Assembly: GCA_035565335.1 (NCBI GenBank)
Contig: DATMSO010000105.1
Span: 1-63,447, forward strand
Source of the DNA: Methylovorus sp035565335
GTDB lineage: Bacteria > Pseudomonadota > Gammaproteobacteria > Burkholderiales > Methylophilaceae
DNA length: 63,447 nucleotides
Direction: 5' to 3'
A program made the translations under genes and the position numbers. A model generated the notes under the pieces. That model did no database searches. It worked only from the letters and a program-made list of their open reading frames with translations, and had not been told where the DNA came from. This document shows, piece after piece, positions 45,798-53,901 of the stretch (positions are counted from its first letter, which is position 1; the number at the start of each line of letters is the position of its first letter).

Positions 45798-47174
45798 ATG
45801 TTTGCCTCCACTATCTCGCCCCTGGCGTCACGTACCAATCTGCGCCGCCTGCTCAGGCTGCGGCTGGTCATGACCGTGGTATTGGGCGCGGCAGCGGCCA
45901 TCGCCATGCTGTATTACGATGTGGCGCTGCCCATGCACACCGTGGTGGGCGCCATGCTGCTGATGCTGCTGCTGAATGGCATGACCTGGTGGCGTTTGCG
46001 CCACGCTATGCCCGTTTCCGATGTGGAACTGCTGGTACAACTGCTGCTGGATATGGGCGTGCTCAGCGTGCTGTTTTACAAAGCAGGCGGCTACACCAAC
46101 CCCTTTGTCTGGATGTATCTGCTGCCACTTACGGTGGCGGCGGTCTCCCTGCCCTCGCGGTTTGTCTGGCTGATGGCGTCCCTGTCCATCACCTGTTACA
46201 GCGCGCTGATGTTCTGGTATCAACCCTTGCCCACCAGCATGCCGATGACGATGGAAGGCATGGACATGTCGCACATGGATATGGACATGCACATGATGCA
46301 CATGCATGCCAGCCAGAGTGGCTTCAGCGTGCACCTGGTCGGCATGTGGGCGGGGTTTGTGGTGTCAGCCAGCGTGATTGCGATTTTTGTGGAGCGCATG
46401 GCCCGCAGCTTGCGCGAGTATGACCGCCTGATGGCGGAAGCTCGCGAGCAGGCGCTGGAAAGCGAGCGCATGCTGGCGCTCGGCGCCTTGGCGGCCGGTG
46501 CCGCCCATGAGCTGGGAACGCCGCTTGCCACCATGGCGGTCGTCACCGAAGAGCTGCGGCAAACCCATACCGACAATGCCGAGCTGGCCGAATCACTGGC
46601 GCTCTTGCGCAAGGAGATTGCGCGCTGCAAAAGCATTTTGTCCTCTCTCTCAGGCTCAGCGGGTGAGTTGCGGGCCGAGGCCGGGCTCAGCCGCCCGCTG
46701 GATGCTTTTTTGCAGGACACCTTCAACCGCTGGCAGGATATGCGCCCCGCTATTCCGCTGACGCTGGATCAGCAAGGTGAAGCCCCTGCGCCGCAGATCG
46801 TCGCGGATCGCGCATTGGGTCAGGCCATCTGCAATCTGCTGGATAATGCCGGTGACGCCTCCCCGGCGGGCATATACGTGCAGGCGCGCTGGCAGGCGGA
46901 CAAGCTGGAATTGCAGATCATCGACAATGGCCCTGGCCTCAGCAGCGCGGCCCAGGCCAGGCTAGGCGAACCGGGATTCAGCACCAAGCATCCATCCAAT
47001 CCGGATACTTTCCAAGCCTCTGCCGACAGGGAAAGCGTGGGCGGCCTGGGGCTGGGTGTTTTTCTGGCGAAATCAGTCATCGAGCGCCTGGGCGGTGATC
47101 TGCAATTCAGCAACCGTGAACAGGGCGGCACGCTGACTAGCGTAACCCTGCCATTGCAAAGGCTCTTCGCATGA
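45798..47174 (+). CDS. regB: RegB/PrrB-family redox sensor histidine kinase with Met/His-rich loop
   Basis: A 458-residue kinase with six membrane segments (about 25-205), a DHp domain with H-box His237 in AAHELGTPLATMAV, and an ATPase domain (NLLDNAGDAS, DNGPGL, GGLGLGVFLAKS). Family hallmarks are kept: the quinone-site heptad GGYTNPF (97-103) and the redox-active cysteine position, Cys277 in ARCKSIL. Between the last two membrane segments, on the periplasmic side, residues 148-173 hold 11 Met, 4 His and 4 Asp in 26 residues (MDMSHMDMDMHMMHMH), like copper-binding segments of CopA/CopB proteins. ATG 45798 is chosen over the open frame from 45747. ATGA overlap with regA. Confidence 0.92.
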   Translation: MFASTISPLASRTNLRRLLRLRLVMTVVLGAAAAIAMLYYDVALPMHTVVGAMLLMLLLNGMTWWRLRHAMPVSDVELLVQLLLDMGVLSVLFYKAGGYTNPFVWMYLLPLTVAAVSLPSRFVWLMASLSITCYSALMFWYQPLPTSMPMTMEGMDMSHMDMDMHMMHMHASQSGFSVHLVGMWAGFVVSASVIAIFVERMARSLREYDRLMAEAREQALESERMLALGALAAGAAHELGTPLATMAVVTEELRQTHTDNAELAESLALLRKEIARCKSILSSLSGSAGELRAEAGLSRPLDAFLQDTFNRWQDMRPAIPLTLDQQGEAPAPQIVADRALGQAICNLLDNAGDASPAGIYVQARWQADKLELQIIDNGPGLSSAAQARLGEPGFSTKHPSNPDTFQASADRESVGGLGLGVFLAKSVIERLGGDLQFSNREQGGTLTSVTLPLQRLFA

Positions 47175-47740
47175 GTGAGCACATAAATGACCATATGAGT
47201 GAAATAGACGAGCTGCCCAGCCTACTGCTGGTGGACGATGATGAGACCTTTACCCGGGTGCTGGCACGCGCCATGACACGCCGCGGCTTTGCCGTCACCG
47301 TGGCGCATGATGCCGCCCAAGCCATGGCCATAGCGACCGACAACCCGCCCGAATATGCCGTGCTGGATCTCAAGATGCCGGGCGACTCCGGCCTTACCCT
47401 GATCCGCCAGCTGAAGGCGCTGGATGAAGAAACCCGCATCGTGGTGCTGACAGGCTATGCCAGCATTGCCACCGCGGTGGAGGCAGTAAAACTGGGCGCC
47501 ACCTACTATCTGGCAAAACCGGCGGATGCCGACGAAATCCTGCAGGCGCTGGAGCGCCAGGAGGCCGACGACACCATCCCGCTGGCAGCGAATCCGCTAT
47601 CGGTTGATCGCATGGAGTGGGAGCATATCCAGCGCGTATTGAAAGAACATGATGGCAATATCTCCGCCACAGCGCGCAGCCTCAATATGCACCGCCGCAC
47701 CTTGCAGCGCAAACTGAACAAGCACCCCACCCGCCAGTAG
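47171..47740 (+). CDS. regA: RegA/PrrA/ActR-family response regulator
   Basis: A 189-residue regulator: receiver domain (about 17-130) with VDDDE, phosphoacceptor Asp66 in VLDLKMPG, VLTGYAS and the conserved Lys in LAKPAD. A proline-poor linker leads to a Fis-type helix-turn-helix (about 150-185, GNISATARSLNMHRRTLQRK), the diagnostic RegA form. In relatives it controls respiration, carbon and nitrogen genes under quinone redox signals. Two sites of its expected type lie at 41404-41420 and 45683-45699, in front of TonB-receptor operons. Confidence 0.94.
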   Translation: MSEHINDHMSEIDELPSLLLVDDDETFTRVLARAMTRRGFAVTVAHDAAQAMAIATDNPPEYAVLDLKMPGDSGLTLIRQLKALDEETRIVVLTGYASIATAVEAVKLGATYYLAKPADADEILQALERQEADDTIPLAANPLSVDRMEWEHIQRVLKEHDGNISATARSLNMHRRTLQRKLNKHPTRQ

Positions 47741-47867
47741 ACTGCATAAAAATTATCACGAATAAAGTATTGATATATTTAATTTATATGGCGCAAATTA
47801 GGCTTAAATTAATAACCATATTTAAATAAGGCCTATTATAATAAGCCCAGCCAAACTACTATGCTGC
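47741..47867 (+). promoter_or_regulatory. AT-rich leader and likely promoter of cydPABX
   Basis: This 127-base gap is strikingly AT-rich against its surroundings. TATAAT is present at 47837-47842, 31 bases before cydP; the -35 position (AACCAT) is poor, as in activator-dependent promoters. No GCGAC/GTCGC palindrome and no complete FNR/ANR site is seen, so the regulator is not identified. Confidence 0.5.
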
Positions 47868-48071
47868 ATGATGAAAAATCGCTGGATATTGCATCTGACA
47901 TCCCTCAAGGCGCATCGCCGTTATAGTCGTCTGGCCATAGAAATCACGGTGATTCTGCTGGCAAAAGTCATACTGCTTTACCTGCTCTGGTGGGCGTGCT
48001 TTTCGCACCCCATCGCCAAGCAGGACAGGCAGCAAGCGGTCACCCGCATAATAATGAGCACCTCAAAATAG
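47868..48071 (+). CDS. cydP: Small cytochrome bd-associated protein CydP
   Basis: A 67-residue single-span protein: basic N-terminus, one hydrophobic segment (LAIEITVILLAKVILLYLLW) with the WW/AxF pattern, then a short polar tail. Length, the RLxxEI-xxx-LAxKxxLLxxLW pattern and position 10 bases ahead of cydA match the CydP small subunits seen before cydAB in beta- and gammaproteobacteria. The role in oxidase assembly or stability is inferred from the family. Confidence 0.75.
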   Translation: MMKNRWILHLTSLKAHRRYSRLAIEITVILLAKVILLYLLWWACFSHPIAKQDRQQAVTRIIMSTSK

Positions 48072-48081
48072 GAGTCATGTC

Positions 48082-49650
48082 ATGCTACCCTCGGCTGAAG
48101 TCGTCGATCTCTCGCGGCTGCAATTCGGCGCCACCGCCCTCTACCACTTCCTGTTTGTCCCCCTGACGCTCGGGCTTTCCTGGATGCTGGTCATCATGGA
48201 ATCCGTATACGTGATGACAGGCAAGCAGGTCTACCGGGACATGACCAAGTTCTGGGGCAAGCTGTTCGGCATCAACTTTGCCATGGGAGTCACCACCGGT
48301 ATCACCATGGAATTTCAGTTCGGTACCAACTGGGCGTATTACTCGCATTACGTCGGCGATATCTTCGGCGCGCCGCTGGCCATTGAGGGCCTGATGGCCT
48401 TCTTCCTCGAATCCACCTTTGTCGGCCTGTTTTTCTTCGGCTGGGATCGTCTCAGTAAAAAGCAGCATCTGGTCGTCACCTTCCTGGTGGCGCTGGGCTC
48501 CAACCTCTCGGCGCTGTGGATCCTGATTGCCAACGGCTGGATGCAGAATCCGGTGGGCGCGGAATTCAACTATGAAACCATGCGCATGGAAATGTCGAAT
48601 TTTGCCCACTTGCTATTTAACCCGGTCGCCCAGGTCAAATTCGTGCATACCGTGGCAGCGGGGTACACCACAGCGGCCATGTTCGTGCTGGGGATTTCCT
48701 CCTGGTATCTGCTGAAAAAGCGCGATACTGCCTTTGCCCTGCGCTCGATTGCGGTGGCTTCCGGCTTTGGCCTGGCCTCAATACTTTCCGTGATCGTGCT
48801 GGGCGATGAATCCGGCTATGCCACGGGCGAAGTGCAAAAAGTGAAACTGGCCGCGGTGGAAGCCGAATGGCATACCGAACCACCACCGGCCTCCTTTACG
48901 CTGTTTGGCCTGCCCAACCAGAAAGAGGAACGCACCGATTATGCAGTCAAGATTCCTTATGTCATGGGCATCATCGCCACACGTTCGCTGGATGAACCCG
49001 TGGCCGGCCTTGTCGATATCAAGCGTGAAAACGAAGACCGTATCCGCAATGGCATGGTGGCTTATGCCGCCCTGCAGAAGTTGAAGAGCGGCGATACCAG
49101 CGCCGAGGCTGTCGCCGCGTTCAATGCGGTGAAGGAAGACCTGGGCCATGGCCTGCTGCTGAAGAAATACACACCCAATGTGGTCGACGCCACCGACGAG
49201 CAGGTCAAGCTGGCGGCGGCGGACACCATTCCCAACGTGTTCGTGCTGTTCTGGAGTTTCCGCGTCATGGTCGGCCTGGGCGTGCTGATGCTGTTTATCC
49301 TCGGCGCGGCCTTCTATTACTCGGCCAAACGCAATATCGCCAGCAAGCCCTGGCTGCTGCGCCTGGCCGTGGTTGCGATTCCCGTGCCGTGGATTGCCGC
49401 CGAAATGGGCTGGGTAGTGGCCGAGATGGGCCGCCAGCCATGGACGATTTCCGGCATCCTGCCCACGCATCTGTCGACGTCATCGCTCAATACCGGTGAA
49501 CTCTATTTCAGCATTGCCGGGTTTATCGGTTTTTACACCCTGTTGCTGCTGATCGAGTTGTTCCTGATGTTCAAGTACGCGCGGCGCGGGCCTTCCAGCC
49601 TGCACACCGGTCGCTATCACTTTGAAGTTTCATCGCGTGCCACTGCTTAA
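48082..49650 (+). CDS. cydA: Cytochrome bd ubiquinol oxidase subunit I
   Basis: CydA carries hemes b558, b595 and d and the quinol site of the copper-free oxidase. Axial ligands are recognisable: the N-terminal His in ALYHFLFVPLTLG, the His in VKFVHTVAAGY and the Met in WSFRVMVGLG. At 522 residues with a long Q-loop (roughly 255-385) and GRQPW it is the E. coli CydAB type rather than the short-loop CIO type. GGAGTC precedes the ATG, and cydB follows after 9 bases. Confidence 0.96.
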   Translation: MLPSAEVVDLSRLQFGATALYHFLFVPLTLGLSWMLVIMESVYVMTGKQVYRDMTKFWGKLFGINFAMGVTTGITMEFQFGTNWAYYSHYVGDIFGAPLAIEGLMAFFLESTFVGLFFFGWDRLSKKQHLVVTFLVALGSNLSALWILIANGWMQNPVGAEFNYETMRMEMSNFAHLLFNPVAQVKFVHTVAAGYTTAAMFVLGISSWYLLKKRDTAFALRSIAVASGFGLASILSVIVLGDESGYATGEVQKVKLAAVEAEWHTEPPPASFTLFGLPNQKEERTDYAVKIPYVMGIIATRSLDEPVAGLVDIKRENEDRIRNGMVAYAALQKLKSGDTSAEAVAAFNAVKEDLGHGLLLKKYTPNVVDATDEQVKLAAADTIPNVFVLFWSFRVMVGLGVLMLFILGAAFYYSAKRNIASKPWLLRLAVVAIPVPWIAAEMGWVVAEMGRQPWTISGILPTHLSTSSLNTGELYFSIAGFIGFYTLLLLIELFLMFKYARRGPSSLHTGRYHFEVSSRATA

Positions 49651-49659
49651 GGAAAAATC

Positions 49660-50808
49660 ATGAGCGAGATCATCGACTATCAAACCCTCAAGCTGGTCTG
49701 GTGGCTGTTTGTCGGCGTGCTGCTGATTGGCTTCGCCATCATGGACGGCTTTGACATGGGCGTTACCACATTGCTGCCCTTCCTCGGCAAAACCGACGAA
49801 GAGCGGCGCGTTATCATCAACTCCGTAGGCCCGGTATGGGAAGGTAACCAGACCTGGCTGATCACCGCTGGCGGTGCCATTTTTGCCGCCTGGCCATTGG
49901 TGTATGCCGCCGCCTTCTCCGGGCTCTATGTTGCCCTGCTGCTAGTGCTGTTTGCCTTGTTCTTCCGGCCGGTCGGTTTTGATTACCGCAGCAAAATGGA
50001 AAGCCCGACCTGGCGCAATGGCTGGGATTGGGCGCTGTTCGTCGGCGGTTTTTTACCTTCACTCATATTTGGCGTGGCGTTTGGCAACCTGCTGCTGGGC
50101 CTGCCTTTTCATTATGACGACACGCTGCGCTCGTTTTACACCGGCAGTTTCTGGGCGCTGCTCAATCCGTTTGCCCTGTTGTGCGGCCTGGTCAGCTTGA
50201 CCATGCTGGTCATGCACGGTGCGATCTACCTGCAGCTGCGTACCGACGGTACGGTGCAAAAACGCGCCGCCAAAGCAGCGCGTATCAGCGGCATTACCTG
50301 CGCCATTCTGTTTGCGCTGGCGGGCCTGTGGCTAGCAGCTGGCATTGAAGGCTACCGCTTAGTGCAAATTCCGGATGTGAATAGTGCAATCAACCCACTG
50401 CACAAAACGGTGGAAAAAGTCGCCGGGGCCTGGCTCAGTAACTACAGCACCTACTCCTGGATGATGGCAGCCCCCGCGCTGGGCTTTGCCGGGATTGCCC
50501 TGGCCTTGCTAAGTGCCGCCAGAAAATGGGAGCGTTGCGCCTTTGTCTTCAGCAGTCTGGCACTGGCAGGGATTATTCTCACCGCCGGATTTTCCATGTT
50601 CCCATTCATCATGCCTTCGAGCACCGACCCGGTCAGCAGCCTGACCTTGTGGGATGCCGTGTCCAGCCAGAAAACGCTGGGCATCATGTTTGTCGTGACC
50701 CTGATCTTCCTGCCGCTGATCCTGATCTATACCTCCTGGGTATTCCGCGTGCTGCGCGGCAAGATCACCGTACAACATATCCGCGATAACTCGCACACCG
50801 CCTACTAA
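49660..50808 (+). CDS. cydB: Cytochrome bd ubiquinol oxidase subunit II
   Basis: CydB is the structural partner of CydA, with about eight membrane segments. The N-terminal FAIMDGFDMGVTTLLPF and GPVWEGNQTWLI blocks are diagnostic, with the acidic residues of the proton path among them. Length 382 is standard. AAGGA precedes the ATG. It is followed 11 bases later by cydX. Confidence 0.97.
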   Translation: MSEIIDYQTLKLVWWLFVGVLLIGFAIMDGFDMGVTTLLPFLGKTDEERRVIINSVGPVWEGNQTWLITAGGAIFAAWPLVYAAAFSGLYVALLLVLFALFFRPVGFDYRSKMESPTWRNGWDWALFVGGFLPSLIFGVAFGNLLLGLPFHYDDTLRSFYTGSFWALLNPFALLCGLVSLTMLVMHGAIYLQLRTDGTVQKRAAKAARISGITCAILFALAGLWLAAGIEGYRLVQIPDVNSAINPLHKTVEKVAGAWLSNYSTYSWMMAAPALGFAGIALALLSAARKWERCAFVFSSLALAGIILTAGFSMFPFIMPSSTDPVSSLTLWDAVSSQKTLGIMFVVTLIFLPLILIYTSWVFRVLRGKITVQHIRDNSHTAY

Positions 50809-50819
50809 GGAGCCTGCAT

Positions 50820-50930
50820 ATGTGGTATTTCACCTGGATATTGGGCGTCGGACTGGCGCTGGCATTCGGCATCATCAATGTCATGTGGCTAGAATCCGAG
50901 CTGCCGTTTGAAGAGCAGGAAACTGAATAA
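50820..50930 (+). CDS. cydX: Cytochrome bd accessory subunit CydX
   Basis: A 36-residue protein starting MWYFTWILGVGLALAFGIIN: a single membrane helix with the conserved W-Y-F-W-ILG start and an acidic tail (ESELPFEEQETE). CydX stabilises hemes b595/d in CydAB. AAGGAG at 50807-50812 is 7 bases before the ATG. It is too short for ordinary gene-calling cut-offs. Confidence 0.93.
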   Translation: MWYFTWILGVGLALAFGIINVMWLESELPFEEQETE

Positions 50931-50977
50931 CTAATCCAGCCTGCGTTTCAATGCATTACGGGTTTCTTCTCCGCTGC

Positions 50978-51013
50978 GGGCGGTTTCTCTAGGAGAAGCC
51001 GCCCGTTTTTTTT
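50978..51013 (+). terminator. Terminator after cydX
   Basis: GGGCGGTTTCTC (50978-50989), a TAG loop and GAGAAGCCGCCC (50993-51004; one G-U pair) are followed by a T tract (51006-51013). Confidence 0.92.
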
Positions 51014-51162
51014 ATAGTCAAACAAGCAGGGGACTATTAATTAGTTTTACTTATTGAATACATCAAAACAATCAACTTCGCATATACATCAGCTTTCATT
51101 ACTATGGCATCCATACCACGGCGGCATCGCCAGGTAATCAACCCAGAATAAAGGAGAATGTA

Positions 51163-52629
51163 ATGAGCAAAGAGATCTTGACCACTTCCGCAGGCGCCCC
51201 GGTGCCGGATGACAACAACAGCATCAGCGTTGGCGCGCGCGGCCCGCTTACCTTTGACAACCACTACCTTTTTGAAAAGCTGGCCCATTTCAACCGCGAG
51301 CGCATTCCCGAGCGCGTTGTGCATGCCCGCGGCACCGGCGCTTACGGCACCTTTACCTTGAGCAAGAGCCTCAAGGATTACACCATCGCCAGCTTCTTGC
51401 AGGATGTTGGACAGAAAACGGAAGTATTCTTGCGCTTCTCTACCGTAGGCGGCGGCCAGGATTCCAGCGATTACGCCCGTGATCCACGTGGCTTTGCCGT
51501 GAAGTTCTACACACCGCAAGGCAATCTGGACATAGTTGGTAACAATACGCCGGTGTTCTTTTTGAATGATCCGATCAAGTTTCCGGATTTTATTCACAGC
51601 CAGAAAAAAGATCCGCGCACCAATTTGCCTAACCCGGCCAATGCCTTCGAGTTCTGGGCCAATCACCCGCAATCCTTGCATCAGATGACCATCCTGATGT
51701 CGGATCGTGGCATCCCGGCTTCGTATCGCCATGTGCACGGCTTCAGCTCGCACACCTTGAGCTTCTGGAACAAGGATGGCCAGCGCTACTGGATCAAATG
51801 GCACTTCAAGACCAATCAGGGCATCAAAACCCTGACCAATGAAGAAGCCGCCAAGATGCCAGCGTTTGGTGCCCAGCAGGATCTGGTGGATGCGATTGAT
51901 CGCGGTGATTTCCCCAGCTGGACGGTGAAATTGCAGATCATGTCGGAGGCGGAAGCCAAGGGTTATCACATCAATCCGTTTGACTTGACCAAGATCTGGC
52001 CACACAAGGATTTCCCCTTGATCGAGATTGGTCAGCTGGAGTTGAACCGCAATGTGCGTAACTACTTTGCCGAAACCGAGCAAGCCGCCTTTGCGCCCAG
52101 CAATCTGGTGCCGGGCGTAGGCGCATCGCCGGACAAGATGTTGCAAGCCCGTTTGCTGGCTTATCAGGATGCGCATCGCTACCGCGTGGGCGTCAATGCA
52201 AACCAGTTGCCCGTCAATGCGCCGCGTTGCCCCGTCAACCATTACCAGCGCGATGGCGCCATGGCAGGCATGGGTTGCCCGGCACATGGGCATGAAAATG
52301 CCTTCCTCGGTTCGCCCAACTTCTACCCGAATGACCGGGCAGCTGAAGGCGCGCCGGTACCGGCAGCGGAATTTGCACCACCACCGATGCCAGTATTGGA
52401 ACAAGCCTGGATTGGCTACCATGACCAGGGCGAAGAGGATTACTACACGCAGGCCGGTGACCTCTTCCGCTTGATGAACGATGACCAGAAGCAACAATTG
52501 TTCAACAACATTGCCGGTGGCTTGTCGCAAGCGAATGCCGATATCCAGGTCCGCGTGCTGGCCCAGTTTGAAAAGGCTGATCCGGCGTATGCAGCAGGTG
52601 TCAGAAAAGCCATTGCGGCCATCGCCTGA
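51163..52629 (+). CDS. katA: Monofunctional heme catalase
   Basis: A small-subunit catalase (488 residues) that splits hydrogen peroxide. The active-site His is in RVVHARGTGAYG, the Asn in VGNNTPVFFLND and the heme-ligand Tyr in RLLAYQDAHRYRVG. No C-terminal flavodoxin-like extension, so it is the small class. GGAG lies 9 bases before the ATG. The 150 bases upstream, after the cyd terminator, are AT-rich, with ATAG and CTAT pieces but no complete OxyR site. It may serve to detoxify peroxide made in respiration or methanol metabolism. Confidence 0.95.
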   Translation: MSKEILTTSAGAPVPDDNNSISVGARGPLTFDNHYLFEKLAHFNRERIPERVVHARGTGAYGTFTLSKSLKDYTIASFLQDVGQKTEVFLRFSTVGGGQDSSDYARDPRGFAVKFYTPQGNLDIVGNNTPVFFLNDPIKFPDFIHSQKKDPRTNLPNPANAFEFWANHPQSLHQMTILMSDRGIPASYRHVHGFSSHTLSFWNKDGQRYWIKWHFKTNQGIKTLTNEEAAKMPAFGAQQDLVDAIDRGDFPSWTVKLQIMSEAEAKGYHINPFDLTKIWPHKDFPLIEIGQLELNRNVRNYFAETEQAAFAPSNLVPGVGASPDKMLQARLLAYQDAHRYRVGVNANQLPVNAPRCPVNHYQRDGAMAGMGCPAHGHENAFLGSPNFYPNDRAAEGAPVPAAEFAPPPMPVLEQAWIGYHDQGEEDYYTQAGDLFRLMNDDQKQQLFNNIAGGLSQANADIQVRVLAQFEKADPAYAAGVRKAIAAIA

Positions 52630-52641
52630 TTTTCAGGTATG

Positions 52642-52680
52642 AAAAAGCCCCTTATGCAACAACATGAGGGGCTTTTTTTT
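52642..52680. terminator. Bidirectional terminator after catalase
   Basis: AAAAAGCCCCTTATG pairs with CATGAGGGGCTTTTT (one wobble pair) between the convergent catalase and periplasmic-protein genes; Ts continue to 52680. Confidence 0.9.
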
Positions 52681-52714
52681 GCCCGGCAGCGGAGCATGCC
52701 GCAAACCATTTGAA

Positions 52715-53377
52715 TCAGGGTAGATAGCGCGTCTTACATGTTTTTTTGGCTTCGTCGCACAGTGTGGCGGACTTCATGGATTCGCGATACAGCTTGGCAT
52801 GCGCGGCATCAATCCCCCACAGCGAGCTCTGCTTTTCTGCTTCCGACTGCGGACGCCAGCTGTACTGCACCTTGTAGATGAAATTCTTACTCTCATAAAA
52901 ACCGACGAACGCTCCCTCACCCAGCGGCGCGTTGTCAGATGGCTTGCCACAAAACCCGCCACCGAGCGCGAGATAAAGCTCATTGGCATTGCTGGTGCGC
53001 ATGGTGACTTCTTCGTAACCGGCACAGCCGCCGGAGATGCGCTTGACCATGCCGATCAGCGCGACATCAGCCACCTTGAGTTTGGCATCGCGGATTTCCT
53101 TCATGGTCTGTGCCGACGGATATGGTTTTCTGATCAGGGAAAGATGCCCCGTTCTCCAGCTCTCAGCATCCTCGCCCGGCGGCGCATATTCCACCAGATA
53201 TTCCCCTTTGGGGTCGCCCTCCATCCAGACCATCTTCCAGCCGGGCGGCGGCGTCACATCGAGGCGCTCGCCCTTCACATTGAACGGCATGCCAACCACC
53301 GGATCGGCGAGAGCAGGCATAGCCATCTGAAGACTTATGCCAACAAGCAAGGTCAGGGGGAATATTGTTTTCGTCAT
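52715..53377 (-). CDS. Exported protein of unknown function
   Basis: I do not recognise the family. The 220-residue protein has a signal peptide (LTLLVGISLQMAMPALA/DP) and a compact soluble body with FNVKGERLDVTPPPGWKMVWMEGDPKGEYLVEYAPPG in its first third and four cysteines, likely two disulfides. The phrase pattern (PPPGWK, EYLVEYAPPGE) suggests a small periplasmic beta-sandwich. Its ATG overlaps the stop of the upstream lipoprotein-like gene (ATGA), so the two are co-translated and may act together. Confidence 0.72.
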   Translation of the reverse strand: MTKTIFPLTLLVGISLQMAMPALADPVVGMPFNVKGERLDVTPPPGWKMVWMEGDPKGEYLVEYAPPGEDAESWRTGHLSLIRKPYPSAQTMKEIRDAKLKVADVALIGMVKRISGGCAGYEEVTMRTSNANELYLALGGGFCGKPSDNAPLGEGAFVGFYESKNFIYKVQYSWRPQSEAEKQSSLWGIDAAHAKLYRESMKSATLCDEAKKTCKTRYLP

Positions 53378-53667
53378 TTAGCACAGGTCCCTTCTACATC
53401 GGTGATGAGCTTGGTTTGGGGATTAATCATGACCTTGAGGTTATTCTTCACTTGGCGCACATCTTCCTTATCCTGCCAACCGAAGACGACCGAGTCTTTG
53501 CTGAGGCTGACAAAGTTGGGATCCCCCATCAGCTTTACCACTTCATCCTGCGTCATACCCACATGGACTTTTTTTCCATCCGCACAATGGATGTAAGGCA
53601 GGACTCCACATGAGGTTTGCGAAAACAGAATGGCGATAGAAAAATAAAATCTGAATCTCGGCTTCAT
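53374..53667 (-). CDS. Small exported BamE/SmpA-like domain protein
   Basis: A protein of 97 residues from ATG 53667, with a hydrophobic start (FYFSIAILFSQTSC/G). The Cys is a poor lipobox match (Gln at -3), so lipidation is uncertain. The body has VHVGMTQDEVVKLMGDPNFV and VVFGWQD, the helix-turn-strand pattern of BamE/SmpA/OmlA domains. The frame is open to 53772 with a CAFC pair in the extra part; I prefer the shorter start because the hydrophobic segment is then terminal. It overlaps the next exported-protein gene by 4 bases. Confidence 0.65.
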   Translation of the reverse strand: MKPRFRFYFSIAILFSQTSCGVLPYIHCADGKKVHVGMTQDEVVKLMGDPNFVSLSKDSVVFGWQDKEDVRQVKNNLKVMINPQTKLITDVEGTCAK

Positions 53668-53901
53668 CCACTGCTTGAAACGTGAAAGCGGTTGATTCCG
53701 AATGCCCTTGCCGCAAAAAGCGCAGTCAGGCGTTATCAAACGAGGTGCCAGCTTATAAAAGATTGTTTCCATTTCCGGAATTCTGATTTCAACACTGCAT
53801 CATTTATTGGAACATCAGACTATTGCATACTGTCCCACATGACGTTGTGCCGTTCGGCACAGTCTCTTCCATTTACTACTCATTCTGCGGAGGTTTTCCC
53901 T

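Noticed and set aside
47761..47790. FNR/ANR box (TTGAT-N4-ATCAA) in front of cydP
   Set aside because: TTGAT is present but the second half reads TTAAT, only 2 of 5 matches; not a credible site.
51014..51037. OxyR site before catalase
   Set aside because: One ATAG and one CTAT occur, but with 16 bases between them and no further elements; the ATAG-N7-CTAT pattern is not met.
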